A stretch of DNA of 64,000 nucleotides from Herbaspirillum huttiense (GCF_004367745.1 NZ_CP037993.1:1488001-1552000), one strand, 5' to 3'. Shown: positions 43,959 to 53,167, counted from the first letter of the stretch. The notes: generated by a model not told the origin, from the sequence alone. Made by a program: numbers and translations.

Positions 43959-46681
43959 GCCTCGCCTGCCGTCTCTTGCCGCATGGCTTGATCATCGCGG
44001 CACAGCGCCTCCAGCCGGTCCAGATCCGCAGTGATCACCCATTGCCGCGCCAGCACAGCAAAACTTTCATACGCGGGATTCTGCTGCTGCAGCGTATCGC
44101 ACCAATCCAGCAAGTCCGACACCGCGCCCATCGCGATGAGCGCCAGCGCCTGCTGCAGCTCTTCCGGCGGCGGATGCTGCAAGGGCAGGGGAGCGGCATC
44201 GTCATCGGCTGAGGCCGCCTCCGGATGCAAGCCCAGCAGGCGACCGATGGTTTCCTGCAGTTCCAGGAAATTGACCGGCTTGAGCAGGCAGGCATCGAAA
44301 CGTTCATCCGGCTCATCGCTCGGCGCCGGCTGCAGCGTGGCTGACAGCAGCAGCACCGGGACTTGCGGCAGATGCCGGCGTACTGCTTGCAGCACGGCGT
44401 CGCCATGCAGGCCCGGCAGCTGGTAATCGGTCAGCACCAGCGCCAATGCGGGCGCCTCCGGGAGGGCGATACGGGCGATGGCGCTTTCCGCATCGGCCAG
44501 CAATTCCACCGCGAAGCCGACGCTGGCCAACTGGTCGCCCAGCAATTGCGCGATGTCGGCATGATCTTCCACCACCAGTGCCAGGCGGCCCTGGCCATCG
44601 ATGAGAAGGCGACCATTGGCGTCTTCCGGCGCATCATGGCGGGCGATGTCGCGCTCGCTGGAGATGGCGGCCGGCAGGCGCAGCGTCATCGTCGTGCCTT
44701 CGCCGGGCCGGCTGGACAGCATCACCTGGCCGCCCATCTGCTGCATCCACTGGCGCACGATGGACAGCCCCATGCCGATACCCGGCTGCGAGCGGTCGGC
44801 GTTGGCCCGTTCGAAGGGTTCAAACACCCGGGTCTGGAAATGTGCAGGGATGCCGCTGCCGGTATCGCGTACCTGCATCTCCATGACGCCCATCTCGGAC
44901 TTCGCCGAGGCCGGGTGCCAGAGGATCTGCAGCACGATGCGACCGTCCCGGGTGTACTTGGCGGCGTTGTCCAGCAGGTTGCCGAGGATGCGCCGCAGTC
45001 GCCGGGCGTCGATGGCGAGCACCGGTGGCAGCGTCGGGTCCACCTGCAGATGAAAGGAATTGTGCTGGCGCTCGGCCAGCAGGGCCGCTTCCTGGCCGAT
45101 CTCCTGCAGCAGGGCGTGGGCATAGACCGGGGCAGCGTGCGGCAGATCGGGGCGATCGCCGCGGGCATAGTCGATCAGGTCGTTGACCATGGCCAGCATG
45201 TGGCGGGCGCTGCGCACGATGATGCGGCCATGGCGCGCACGCTCGCCGCCGCCGGTCTGCAGCATGTCAGCAAAGCCGAGGATGGAAGTCAGCGGTGTGC
45301 GCAGGTCGTGGCTGATGCGGGTGAGGAATCCGGTCTTGGCGCGGTTGGCCTGGTCGGCCGCCGCCAGCGCTTCGCGCAGCTCGCGGGTGCGGGTCGCCAC
45401 CGCCTGTTCCAGCTTGAGTTGCTCGCGCACACGCATATACAGCATGGCCCATTGCATCTGCTCATGCTTGCGATGCAGTTCCAGCGCGCGGCCGATGATC
45501 GCCACGGTGGCCAGGCACAGCAGTCCCATCTGGAACAGCGCCGCGAAATGCCAGTCCGGCAGCAGGCTGCGGTCGACCAGGCCATTGAGTTCGAGCAGCT
45601 TGACCGACAGGCCCAGCCAGGCCACCGCAAAGGACAGCGTCAGCAATCGGGCGTGCGGCAGTCCATACCACCAGGCATGCAGCATCGAGGCCAGCCAGAT
45701 CACATAGGCGAGGGCACCGGTGGCATTGGCCAGCGGCGCGGTGACGCGATAATCGCCCAGCGCGGTCCAGCCGATGATCACCGACAGCAGCAGGTACAGC
45801 GTGCGATAGACGATCTGCCAGCCGCGCAATCGCTCCATTCCGACCAGCACCTCGCTCATGCGCACGTAGAGCAGGGTGGCCGCGCATCCCAGGGTGGCCG
45901 GGGCACGCACCTGCCATGCACCGCCCGCGGGAAACAGGTAGCGATAGAGATAGCCCTGAAACGTCCAGATATAAGCCAGCGCGATGAGAATCCACGCAGC
46001 CATCAGCAGGAAGCCACGGTCGCGCCAGGCGATGCCCTGGATCAGGGCATAGCTCACCAGCAGCAGCGCGCCCCCCAGTACGAAGGCCTGGATGGCCAGT
46101 TCGCGTCCTTCCTCTTCGCGATAAGCCGCCGGCTCCCACAGGGCGAGGTTGAGATCGATGGAGGATTCACCGGCGACGCGCAGCACCCACTGGCGCTGCT
46201 CGCCGGGAGCCAGTGTCAGCGCGAACAGTGGTGTGCGACTGATGATCTCGCGTTGCGCGAGGGCGTGCAGCGTACCGGCGCTAAGTGGCGTGATCGCTGC
46301 CGGCGCGACCTCCACAGGCGTGGCTGGCAGCCAGTACAGGCGTACATCCTGCAGCCGCGCCGAGGCCAGAGTCAGCCAGCGTGTGACAGGCTGGCTGCTG
46401 TCGTTGCGCACCGTGCCGCGCAGCCAGAAGGCAGCGCTGCTGTAGCCCTCCTGCAGCATGGGGACGGCGATGGCTTCCCATTGCGTACTGTCGAGGGCCG
46501 CGGCCAGCATGGCGCGGCCTTCAGTGTCGCGCAGTATCTGCACTTGCGGCGTGATGACCACGCGCGAGTCGATCCCCGCCAGCTCGATGGACGGCAGCGC
46601 CGGTGCGGCCCGCGCGGCTTGGGGCAGCAGGCTCCAGAGCAACAACGATGGCCACAGCAGCGCTTTACGCAGACGTGACAT
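43955..46681 (-). CDS. Hybrid sensor histidine kinase with 7TMR-DISM sensor
   Basis: 908 residues. A signal peptide (1-25) precedes a periplasmic DISMED2-like domain (about 30-185), then seven membrane helices (about 195-395). A coiled coil leads to HisKA (RISHDLRTPLTSILGFADML, with the phosphorylated His) and HATPase_c (NLLDNAAKYT, GIGMGLSIVRQWM). A receiver domain follows at about 690-805, with Asp in LVLTDYQLPG and Lys in LLKPVNF. The last 100 residues are a helical extension seen in related kinases. It probably senses an extracellular ligand, perhaps a carbohydrate. It is encoded 10 bp downstream of a REC-AraC regulator, its likely partner. Confidence 0.9.
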   Translation of the reverse strand: MSRLRKALLWPSLLLWSLLPQAARAAPALPSIELAGIDSRVVITPQVQILRDTEGRAMLAAALDSTQWEAIAVPMLQEGYSSAAFWLRGTVRNDSSQPVTRWLTLASARLQDVRLYWLPATPVEVAPAAITPLSAGTLHALAQREIISRTPLFALTLAPGEQRQWVLRVAGESSIDLNLALWEPAAYREEEGRELAIQAFVLGGALLLVSYALIQGIAWRDRGFLLMAAWILIALAYIWTFQGYLYRYLFPAGGAWQVRAPATLGCAATLLYVRMSEVLVGMERLRGWQIVYRTLYLLLSVIIGWTALGDYRVTAPLANATGALAYVIWLASMLHAWWYGLPHARLLTLSFAVAWLGLSVKLLELNGLVDRSLLPDWHFAALFQMGLLCLATVAIIGRALELHRKHEQMQWAMLYMRVREQLKLEQAVATRTRELREALAAADQANRAKTGFLTRISHDLRTPLTSILGFADMLQTGGGERARHGRIIVRSARHMLAMVNDLIDYARGDRPDLPHAAPVYAHALLQEIGQEAALLAERQHNSFHLQVDPTLPPVLAIDARRLRRILGNLLDNAAKYTRDGRIVLQILWHPASAKSEMGVMEMQVRDTGSGIPAHFQTRVFEPFERANADRSQPGIGMGLSIVRQWMQQMGGQVMLSSRPGEGTTMTLRLPAAISSERDIARHDAPEDANGRLLIDGQGRLALVVEDHADIAQLLGDQLASVGFAVELLADAESAIARIALPEAPALALVLTDYQLPGLHGDAVLQAVRRHLPQVPVLLLSATLQPAPSDEPDERFDACLLKPVNFLELQETIGRLLGLHPEAASADDDAAPLPLQHPPPEELQQALALIAMGAVSDLLDWCDTLQQQNPAYESFAVLARQWVITADLDRLEALCRDDQAMRQETAGEA

Positions 46682-46691
46682 CGTCCTCTCG

Positions 46692-47486
46692 TCAGCGCCG
46701 GAACTGGCTGGGCGGCATGCCGAAGCGTTCGCGGAAGGCCGTGGAGAAATTGGCCGTGTTGCTGTAGCCCAAGGCCAGTGCGATGGCCCCGATGTCGAGG
46801 GTGCTTTCGGAGAGCAGGCGGCGCGCTTCCTTCATGCGCTCCTCGCGCAGGAAGTCGAAGACGGTGACGCCGGCGCAATGCTTGAAGGCGCTGGACAGGC
46901 GGCGCGCATTGGTGCCGACCGCAGCGGCCAGGGCATTGAGCCCCAGCGGCTGGTCCAGCTTGTCCATCATGAGCCGGCGCGCGGCCTGGAACAAGACCAT
47001 GTCGAAAGTGCTGGAGCCGCCCTGCGTTGCGGAACCGGTGGGCGTCTGCGTGATCGGCGGCAGGTCCGCATGCAGGGTTGAACGCAGATGCACGCACAGG
47101 CGCAGCCGCACCTCCTCGAAATCGAAGGGCTTGGTGATGTAGTCCACCGCGCCCACGCTCAGGCCATTGACCTTTTCCTCGGTGGACGCGGCGGCCGAGA
47201 GGAAGATCAGCGGAATGTTGCGCGTGCAGGAATTGGCCTTGAGCAGACGGGCGCTGGTGAGTCCGTCGTAGACCGGCATGCGGATGTCCATCAGGATCAG
47301 GTCCGGCCGCACGGTCTGCGCCTTGCGGTAGCCATCCTGTCCGTCGCGTGCCACGTAGAGCCGCGCGCCATGGCGCAGCAGGAAGTCCGACAGCAGCATG
47401 CGATCTTCCTCGGCGTCGTCGACGACCAGGATGCGCTGTCCGGACAAAGGCCCGGCATAGACCGGGTGGATTGATTTGTAGACCAT
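46692..47486 (-). CDS. Response regulator with REC and AraC-type HTH domains
   Basis: 264 residues from the ATG at 47486; a GTG at 47537 is an alternative. The receiver domain (about 15-130) has the acidic pair VVDDAEEDR, phosphoacceptor Asp in LILMDIRMPV and Lys in ITKPFDF. The C-terminal AraC HTH (about 165-262) includes LGLNALAAAVGTNARRLSSAFK and IGAIALALGYSNTANFSTAFRERFG. It binds DNA after phosphorylation, most likely by the 7TMR-DISM hybrid kinase encoded 10 bp downstream. The target genes are not evident from sequence. Confidence 0.88.
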   Translation of the reverse strand: MVYKSIHPVYAGPLSGQRILVVDDAEEDRMLLSDFLLRHGARLYVARDGQDGYRKAQTVRPDLILMDIRMPVYDGLTSARLLKANSCTRNIPLIFLSAAASTEEKVNGLSVGAVDYITKPFDFEEVRLRLCVHLRSTLHADLPPITQTPTGSATQGGSSTFDMVLFQAARRLMMDKLDQPLGLNALAAAVGTNARRLSSAFKHCAGVTVFDFLREERMKEARRLLSESTLDIGAIALALGYSNTANFSTAFRERFGMPPSQFRR

Positions 47487-47994
47487 GTTCGCCTCATCTT
47501 GAATGAGCGGGACGTTACCGCGAAAATTCGAAGACACGAAGCGAAAATGGCCACCCTGAAAATATTTTTCCCGCGATCAAAACTCTGCGGTGGATGAGCA
47601 AAACATCGACGAGAAATTCATCGAAAAAGTTCTATATCGACGACAGGGAGGACGCTGCGCCAGCCGCCCGGGAGCGAAGAAATGAGCGCCGCTGACGAGG
47701 CCCGCCTGGAAAAAAATGAGAGCGCATAGCGACCCGCTGAGAAGCGCTTCCCGCATCGTTGAAGCGATGGATGGCGTCGCACCGAAATATTTTTCCTTGC
47801 GCCAGAAAGATGAGACCGGTTCGCAATACCTGCAGGTAAAAACGGAGGGTGTCTTGCGCTAAATTCTTTTCCGGTCATCGGGCTCGCCGACGTTGCAGCA
47901 GCACGCCCGGCGGCAAGGCGATGACACCACGAACCCGTGCCCGCAGCAGGTGCGCGGCGTGACGGGAAACGCAATGACATCAGGGGAAATCGCA
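47487..47994. other. Intergenic region between two divergent response-regulator genes
   Basis: 508 bp with promoters expected in both directions. It is rich in short A tracts. The only open frame worth noting is a 48-codon one at 47716-47862. The segment 47893-47994 is open in frame with the downstream gene but is better read as its leader, because the family N-terminus starts at 47995. Confidence 0.5.
47716..47862 (+). CDS. Possible small protein, 48 residues
   Basis: An ATG-started frame (MRAHSDPLRSASRIVEAM ... TEGVLR) in an otherwise empty region. The ribosome binding site is weak (GGA followed by A-rich sequence). No family recognised. It could be chance. Confidence 0.15.
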   Translation: MRAHSDPLRSASRIVEAMDGVAPKYFSLRQKDETGSQYLQVKTEGVLR

Positions 47995-48669
47995 ATGGCC
48001 ACTATTCTGTTGGTTGAAGACATTTTGAGACACGACCGCAACGCTTGCCTGGCCCGCTTCCTGGAAGATCAGGGGCACAAGCTGATCCGGATGATGGCGG
48101 ACGGGGAGGAATTGCTCGCGCCGCTGCAGGACGGCGACATCGCCATCATCCACGTAGGGCGGGCCAGCGCCGCCGGTTATGCGCTCACGCAGCGACTGCG
48201 CAGAAGCAACGCGCGCATGGGCATCCTGCTGCTGGCCTCCGAGCACGAGAGCGTGACGGTGCGCATCGCCGGCCTGGAACGCGGTGCCGACTTCTGTGAA
48301 CCACTGCCGCAGCGGCTGGAACTGCTCAACGCCTATATCGAGACGATGTTGCGCCGGGTGGTGCCACAGGCGTGGCAGCTGGATGTGGCCGCACGCACGC
48401 TGCGCGCGCCGCATCACGATGCGGTGGAAATCAATTCGCGCGAAGTGGCGCTGTTGAAGGCGCTGGCCAGCAGCACCCGCCATGCCGCTGACCGTTGCGC
48501 CATTGCCCATGCCTTCGGCGTGGAGTGGGTCAGCTTCGACGAGCGGGTGCTGGAGAAGACCGTCAGCCGCCTGCGCCGCAAGTGGCGCGACAGCACCATG
48601 TACGATTTGCCGCTGCGCACCTTGCACGGCGTGGGCTACTGTTTTACGGAAGCGATTCAGGCCTGCTAA
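47995..48669 (+). CDS. Atypical OmpR-type response regulator lacking the phosphoacceptor Asp
   Basis: 224 residues from the ATG at 47995, with AGGGGAAA upstream. The receiver domain keeps the acidic pair (LLVEDI, residues 8-9), but the phosphoacceptor position holds His53 (DIAIIHVGRAS), and the usual K-P segment is replaced by CEPLPQR. A winged-helix OmpR domain follows at about 125-222 (VEINSREVALLKALASS, RVLEKTVSRLRRKW, LRTLHGVGYCF). It probably binds DNA without Asp phosphorylation, or through another signal. No kinase gene adjoins it on the same strand. Confidence 0.82.
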   Translation: MATILLVEDILRHDRNACLARFLEDQGHKLIRMMADGEELLAPLQDGDIAIIHVGRASAAGYALTQRLRRSNARMGILLLASEHESVTVRIAGLERGADFCEPLPQRLELLNAYIETMLRRVVPQAWQLDVAARTLRAPHHDAVEINSREVALLKALASSTRHAADRCAIAHAFGVEWVSFDERVLEKTVSRLRRKWRDSTMYDLPLRTLHGVGYCFTEAIQAC

Positions 48670-48687
48670 GGTTCCCGTTGCGGGAGA

Positions 48688-49272
48688 TCAGACCTGGCGC
48701 GCCTGCTGCTGGTTGCCGGCCACCACGAACTTGCCGGCGCCCAGGTGATGCAGGGTGTGGAGGTCGGCATTGTCCGCCGTGAAGTTCCAGTGGCCGTTCT
48801 CGAAGATGCGGGCATCGGCGGCGGCACTGACGACTTCCGCGAACAGGGTGTCGTAGGCATCCTCGGTCTGGCCCTGCGGCAGCCAGCGGCATTCCAGCCA
48901 GGCGGCGCAGCCTTGTTCGAGGACCGGCACGCCCAGCACCGGGCCGCTGGTGGCCGCGATCCGGTGGCGCGCGAACTTGTCTTCGTCGCGGCCACTGGTG
49001 CTGCCGACCGCGTAGCTCAGATCCATCTGTGCCGCACCGGGGATGATGAGGCCGAAGCTGCCCGATTGCCTGATCAATTCACGCGTGAAGGTGCTCTTGT
49101 CGATCACCACGGCGATGCGCGGCGGCGTGAATTCCACGGGCATCGACCAGGCCGCTGCCATGATGTTGCGGCGACCCTCACGGGCGCTGGTGATGAGCAC
49201 GGTCGGGCCGTGGTTGATGAGGCGACTGGCGTGTTCCAGTGCGACGGGGCGGAAGTGGCTGGCTTGTGACAT
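48688..49272 (-). CDS. Flavin reductase-like (FMN-binding split-barrel) protein
   Basis: 194 residues from the ATG at 49272, with GAGGAG before it. The family pattern is clear: GPTVLITSAREGRRNIMAAAW, MPVEFTPPRIAVVIDKSTFT and SGSFGLIIPG. Members bind FMN and reduce it for a partner oxygenase or act as flavoprotein reductases or scavengers. No oxygenase gene adjoins, so its partner is unknown. It stands alone, convergent with the upstream regulator gene. Confidence 0.78.
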   Translation of the reverse strand: MSQASHFRPVALEHASRLINHGPTVLITSAREGRRNIMAAAWSMPVEFTPPRIAVVIDKSTFTRELIRQSGSFGLIIPGAAQMDLSYAVGSTSGRDEDKFARHRIAATSGPVLGVPVLEQGCAAWLECRWLPQGQTEDAYDTLFAEVVSAAADARIFENGHWNFTADNADLHTLHHLGAGKFVVAGNQQQARQV

Positions 49273-49361
49273 GGACTCCTCGTGCGATAGAAAAATTGGC
49301 AAACGCCAAGGATGACACAGAACGCACAGCCTCGCCGGATGCGCGGCAGCAAGCGAGCGCC

Positions 49362-49390
49362 CAAGAAAAACGGGAGCCTGAGCTCCCGTT
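49362..49390 (-). terminator. Rho-independent terminator of the KDA dehydratase gene
   Basis: A perfect 9-bp stem (AACGGGAGC, 4-nt loop, GCTCCCGTT; 49369-49390) is followed on the minus strand by TTTCTT. It begins about 30 bp after the stop at 49420. Confidence 0.85.
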
Positions 49391-49419
49391 GCGTGCGGCA
49401 TGCCTTGCTGCGGACTGCC

Positions 49420-50340
49420 TTACTTGCCCCAGCTCAGGACCATCGGATCCAGGCGGCGCGCCACGCGCAGCAGGCCTTCGCGCACCTTGGGGTGCATCGG
49501 GGCTTGCGGATGGCGCAGCATGTCGGACTTGATCACGCCGCCTTCGAGCATCAGCGCCTTGCAAGCGGCCAGGCCGCACTGACGGTTCTCGTAGTTGATC
49601 AGCGGCAGCCATTGCATGTACAGCTCGGCGGCCTTCTCGGTATCGCCCGCGAAATACGCATCGACGATCTTGCGGATACCGTCCGGATAGCCGCCACCGG
49701 TCATGGCACCGGTCGCACCGCCATCCAGGTCGGGGATCAGGGTGATGGCTTCTTCGCCATCCCACGGGCCGACCACGGCGTCGCCGCCCAGCTCGATCAG
49801 TTCGCGCAGCTTGGAGGCGGCACCGGCGGTCTCGATCTTGAAGTAGGAGACATTGGCGATCTCCTTGGCCATGCGCGCCAGGAAGGGGGCTGACAGCGGC
49901 GTGCCGGCGACCGGTGCATCCTGGATCATGATGGGGATGTCGATGGCATCGGAGACGCGGCCATAGAACTCGTAAATCTGTTTTTCCGAGACACGGAAGG
50001 TGGCACCGTGATACGGCGGCATCACCATCACCATGGCGGCACCAGCATCCTGCGCGGCACGGCTGCGCTCGGCGCAGATCTGGCTGCCGAAGTGGGTGGT
50101 GGTGACGATCACGGGGATGCGGCCGGCCACGTGCTTCAAGACCGTGTCCTGCACCAGCACGCGCTCTTCGTCGGAGAGTACGAATTGCTCGGAGAAGTTG
50201 GCCAGGATGCAGATGCCATTGGAGCCGGCATCGATCATGAAGTCGATGGCGCGCTTCTGGCCTTCCAGATCAAGCTTGCCGTTTTCGTCAAAGATGGTCG
50301 GGGCGACCGGGAATACGCCGCGGTAAATGGGGGTGCTCAT
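49420..50340 (-). CDS. L-2-keto-3-deoxyarabonate dehydratase (DapA/NAL superfamily)
   Basis: 306 residues from the ATG at 50340, with GGAGAC upstream. It is a class I aldolase-fold dehydratase; the Schiff-base Lys lies in VSYFKIETAGAA. From memory it closely matches the Azospirillum brasilense enzyme of the non-phosphorylating L-arabinose route (shared RAIDFMIDAGS-G-CILANFSEQF, MPPYHGATFRV, GPWDGEEAITL and GATGAMTGGG), which turns L-2-keto-3-deoxyarabonate into 2-oxoglutarate semialdehyde. The other pathway genes are not nearby. A divergent LysR gene probably controls it. Confidence 0.8.
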   Translation of the reverse strand: MSTPIYRGVFPVAPTIFDENGKLDLEGQKRAIDFMIDAGSNGICILANFSEQFVLSDEERVLVQDTVLKHVAGRIPVIVTTTHFGSQICAERSRAAQDAGAAMVMVMPPYHGATFRVSEKQIYEFYGRVSDAIDIPIMIQDAPVAGTPLSAPFLARMAKEIANVSYFKIETAGAASKLRELIELGGDAVVGPWDGEEAITLIPDLDGGATGAMTGGGYPDGIRKIVDAYFAGDTEKAAELYMQWLPLINYENRQCGLAACKALMLEGGVIKSDMLRHPQAPMHPKVREGLLRVARRLDPMVLSWGK

Positions 50341-50365
50341 GGAGTCTCCGTCGTGGTTGTCATGG

Positions 50366-50382
50366 GCCATCACAGCGATGGC
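50366..50382. promoter_or_regulatory. Candidate operator between the KDA dehydratase and LysR genes
   Basis: GCCATC-ACAGC-GATGGC is a perfect 17-bp inverted repeat about 26 bp upstream of the dehydratase start. A further GCGATGGCG copy lies a few bases on, towards the LysR gene. Position and shape suit a LysR binding site. Confidence 0.45.
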
Positions 50383-50469
50383 GGGGTGCGATGGCGTTGA
50401 ATATACGTGGGGGCCGATGGACTGTATAGTGAAGACTTTCCATCATGTGATCGCTTTTTGGAATCACCC

Positions 50470-51420
50470 ATGAAACCCGCGCCCAGCCAGCAAAGCCTCA
50501 ACAGTCTCCTGTCCCGCCTGCGCATGAAGCAGCTGCAGCTGCTCATCGCCCTGGACGATCATCAATCCCTGCACAAGGCTTCCAGCGCCCTGGCCATGAC
50601 GCAATCTGCGGCCAGCAAGTCGCTGGCCGAGCTGGAATCGATGCTGGATGCGCAATTGTTCGAGCGCACCAAATCGGGCCTGATCCCCAACCAGTTCGGC
50701 CATTGCGTGATCCGCCATGCGCGTCTGATGGCGACCGATCTCGGATCGCTCTGCGAGGAAATGGCGCAGATCCGCTCCGGACGCGGCGGACGGCTGGCCA
50801 TCGGGGCGGTCATGGGGGCCTTGCCGGAACTGGTGGTGCCGGCGGTGGATGCCTTGCAGCGGCGTCATCCGGAGCTGTCCATCGATATCGTCGAAGAGAC
50901 CAGCGTGCAGTTGCTGAGCCGGCTGGATGAAGGCCATCTGGATTTGCTGGTGGCGCGCGCGAGCGTCTCGGACAACCCGGGCAAGTATCACTATCAGCCC
51001 TTGTCGGAAGAGCCGCTGTCGGTGGTGGTCTCGGGCGAGCACCCGCGCCCGCGCGGCAGGCAGATGAGCCTGGCGGCGCTGGCCGGCTATCGCTGGGTCA
51101 CCTATCCCAGCCACATGCCGCTGCATGCGGTGCTGGAGCGCGAAATGGACCTGGCCGGGGTGAGCATGCCGGGCAATGCGATCTCCACCGCCTCCACCTT
51201 CGTGACGGTGGCCTTGCTGCAGCAGGGGACCGACATGGTCTCGATTCTGCCCACGGCGGTGGCGGAGATGTTCGTCAAGCGCGGCATGCTGCGCATCCTG
51301 CCGGTGAAGCTGCGGTCGATGTCGCAGACCATCGGCATTGTCACGCGCAAGGGCGGGCAGTTGTCGATGGCGGGGCAGGCCTTCGTGCGTTTGTTGCAGG
51401 AAGGAATCTGCGCAGCCTGA
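50470..51420 (+). CDS. LysR-type regulator, divergent to the KDA dehydratase gene
   Basis: 316 residues from the ATG at 50470. The HTH is at about residues 15-75 (LRMKQLQLLIALDDHQSLHKAS, MTQSAASKSLAELESM, LFERTKSGLIP). The substrate-binding domain follows (GRLAIGAVMGALPELVVPAVDALQRRHPELSI). It resembles the GbpR/CbbR-like group linked to sugar and sugar-acid genes. The divergent arrangement suggests control of L-2-keto-3-deoxyarabonate breakdown, probably with a pathway intermediate as inducer. Confidence 0.87.
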   Translation: MKPAPSQQSLNSLLSRLRMKQLQLLIALDDHQSLHKASSALAMTQSAASKSLAELESMLDAQLFERTKSGLIPNQFGHCVIRHARLMATDLGSLCEEMAQIRSGRGGRLAIGAVMGALPELVVPAVDALQRRHPELSIDIVEETSVQLLSRLDEGHLDLLVARASVSDNPGKYHYQPLSEEPLSVVVSGEHPRPRGRQMSLAALAGYRWVTYPSHMPLHAVLEREMDLAGVSMPGNAISTASTFVTVALLQQGTDMVSILPTAVAEMFVKRGMLRILPVKLRSMSQTIGIVTRKGGQLSMAGQAFVRLLQEGICAA

Positions 51421-51493
51421 GCATGCAGGCCTGCTGTGGCAGGTTGATGCGATGTTGATGGCAAAGAGCGGATGGGGTGGTGAAAATGATGCG

Positions 51494-51510
51494 CGAAACG
51501 CTCCGTTTCG
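51494..51510. promoter_or_regulatory. Inverted repeat upstream of the GntR gene
   Basis: CGAAACG-CTC-CGTTTCG is a perfect 7-bp inverted repeat about 80 bp before the GntR start and 74 bp after the LysR stop. It could be an autoregulatory operator; there is no T-tract to make it a terminator. Confidence 0.35.
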
Positions 51511-51589
51511 GCGCCCGCAATCACAGTACTGGCGCGGGATTGTGGTAGAGTGCGCGTCCAACGAAACCTACAAACGAGACAGTGCAGCC

Positions 51590-52297
51590 ATGCCGGAACC
51601 GATACAGCGACGCAAGCTTTACCAGGAAGTGTTGGAGCGCCTGATGGCGCGCATCCATCAAGGGGAATTTCCTCCGGGATCGCAGTTGCCCTCGGAACGC
51701 GACCTGATGGACCAGTACGGAGTGGGCCGCCCTGCCGTGCGCGAAGCCTTGCAGGCGATGGAGCGTTCCGGCTTCGTCGAGATTGCCCACGGTGAACGGG
51801 CGCGGGTGCGGGATCTCACCGCCCGCAGCCTGATCGCCCAGATCGCCGGTGGCGCACAGCACCTGTTGCGGACCAAGCCGGACATGCTGGGCCATCTGAA
51901 GGAAGCGCGGGTCCTGCTGGAAACCCACACCGCCCGCCTGGCCGCCGAGCGCGCCACCGACGCGCAGATCGATCGCCTGCGCGAAATCATCGCCGCACAC
52001 CGGGCCTCGATGGTCAACCTGGACCAGTTCATTGAACGCGACATGGCCTTCCACCGCGAGATTGCCGATATCAGCGGCAACCCCATCTTCCCGTCCATCG
52101 TCGAATCGATGTTTTGCTGGGCAGGCGAGTTCTATACCAACCTGGTGCGTGCACCGGGCGCGGAAGAACTGACCCTGGCCGAGCACCAGCGCATCGTCGA
52201 CGCCATTGCCGCGCATGACGGCGATGCCGCCGCCGACGCCATGCGCGCGCATCTGATGCGGGCCAATGACCTGTACCGGGAGCTGGGCCAGCAGTAA
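51590..52297 (+). CDS. GntR-family regulator, FadR/NanR subgroup (FCD domain)
   Basis: 235 residues from the ATG at 51590. The winged HTH spans about residues 8-78 (LYQEVLERLMARIHQGEFPPGSQLPSERDL, VGRPAVREALQAMERSGFVEI, GERARVRD). The FCD effector domain (about 95-225) has metal/ligand-binding features: FHREIADISGNPIF and EHQRIVDAIAAHDGDAAADAMRAHL. Members sense organic acids or sialic/sugar acids. The N-terminus resembles NanR. It may regulate sugar-acid catabolism beside the KDA dehydratase, but its nearest downstream gene is convergent, so its targets are unclear. Confidence 0.85.
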   Translation: MPEPIQRRKLYQEVLERLMARIHQGEFPPGSQLPSERDLMDQYGVGRPAVREALQAMERSGFVEIAHGERARVRDLTARSLIAQIAGGAQHLLRTKPDMLGHLKEARVLLETHTARLAAERATDAQIDRLREIIAAHRASMVNLDQFIERDMAFHREIADISGNPIFPSIVESMFCWAGEFYTNLVRAPGAEELTLAEHQRIVDAIAAHDGDAAADAMRAHLMRANDLYRELGQQ

Positions 52298-52309
52298 GGG
52301 GAAGCGGTC

Positions 52310-53167
52310 CTAACGCAGCATGCCGTGCCAGGTCGGCTGTTTTTCTTCGTGATAATAAGGGCGGGTCAGCGGTGCCGACATCACCGCCGCATCGGCCAGC
52401 ACCGTGACCGTGAACAGGCCCGGCGGGCCGTCATAGCGGCGGCAGGCCTGGGCTGAATTGCGGTTGTTGTGCATGTCCACCACCAGCAGGCGCTTCTCCT
52501 CTTCGCTCATGCCCGGCGTGGGCGGCGGGGCCATGCGCTTGGGCGGGATCACGAGGGCATCGCCCGGTTCCACCCACAGGTCGGCCAGGCTGATTTCATT
52601 GACGTAAGGACGCCAGCGCGCCACCGTGATCACCAGCGGTTCGGGGCCGCGCGAAAAGAAGATGTGCGCGAAGTAGTGATACTCCAGGTCGGTGGCATTC
52701 CAGGTCAGCAGTTCGCGGCTGCGGCCATCGCCCAGGTAGGGCGATTCATAGCCGGCCCACTTGCCATAGGTGTAGTCGGCCATCACCAGGTTGTCGAAGG
52801 GAAAGTGCAGGCATTGGCCGTCGCGCAACAGGGTCGCGCCGAAAGCCTGGGCGTTCTCCGGGGTGGCTGGCAAGGGCTCGTAGCGCACCTCGGGCACACG
52901 GAAATCGAATTCGGTAATCTCGTAAGAGGGCCAGTCCTTGGGCGTGACGGTGCGCTGCCAATGGGCGATGTCGCGGTAGGTCGCGCCGCGTTCAAGGGCC
53001 GGCGCTTCCGGTGCCAGGGTGATGATCTCGCCCACAGGGGTCTCGCTCTGGCTGCCCACGCCCCTGTCGTTGCACATGTACGGATATTGCTTGGGGTCGA
53101 GCAAGGGCGTTGACGGCCCATCCTTGATGAAGAGTACGGGATCGAAATCACTCTGGTCTGGCGGCAT
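52310..53167 (-). CDS. Conserved-looking protein of unknown function
   Basis: 285 residues from the ATG at 53167, with AGGGGAAG upstream. I do not recognise a family. It has no signal peptide or membrane helix and is rich in Tyr, Trp and Pro. Possible domain parts are FDFRVPEVRYEPLPATPENA, GQCLHFPFDNLVMADYTYGKW, YHYFAHIFFSRG and VDMHNNRNSAQACRRYDGPPG. Its His-rich middle could bind a metal, but no known motif fits. It lies downstream of and codirectional with an Fe-S-type regulator gene, with 115 bp between them, so the two may be linked. Confidence 0.6.
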   Translation of the reverse strand: MPPDQSDFDPVLFIKDGPSTPLLDPKQYPYMCNDRGVGSQSETPVGEIITLAPEAPALERGATYRDIAHWQRTVTPKDWPSYEITEFDFRVPEVRYEPLPATPENAQAFGATLLRDGQCLHFPFDNLVMADYTYGKWAGYESPYLGDGRSRELLTWNATDLEYHYFAHIFFSRGPEPLVITVARWRPYVNEISLADLWVEPGDALVIPPKRMAPPPTPGMSEEEKRLLVVDMHNNRNSAQACRRYDGPPGLFTVTVLADAAVMSAPLTRPYYHEEKQPTWHGMLR

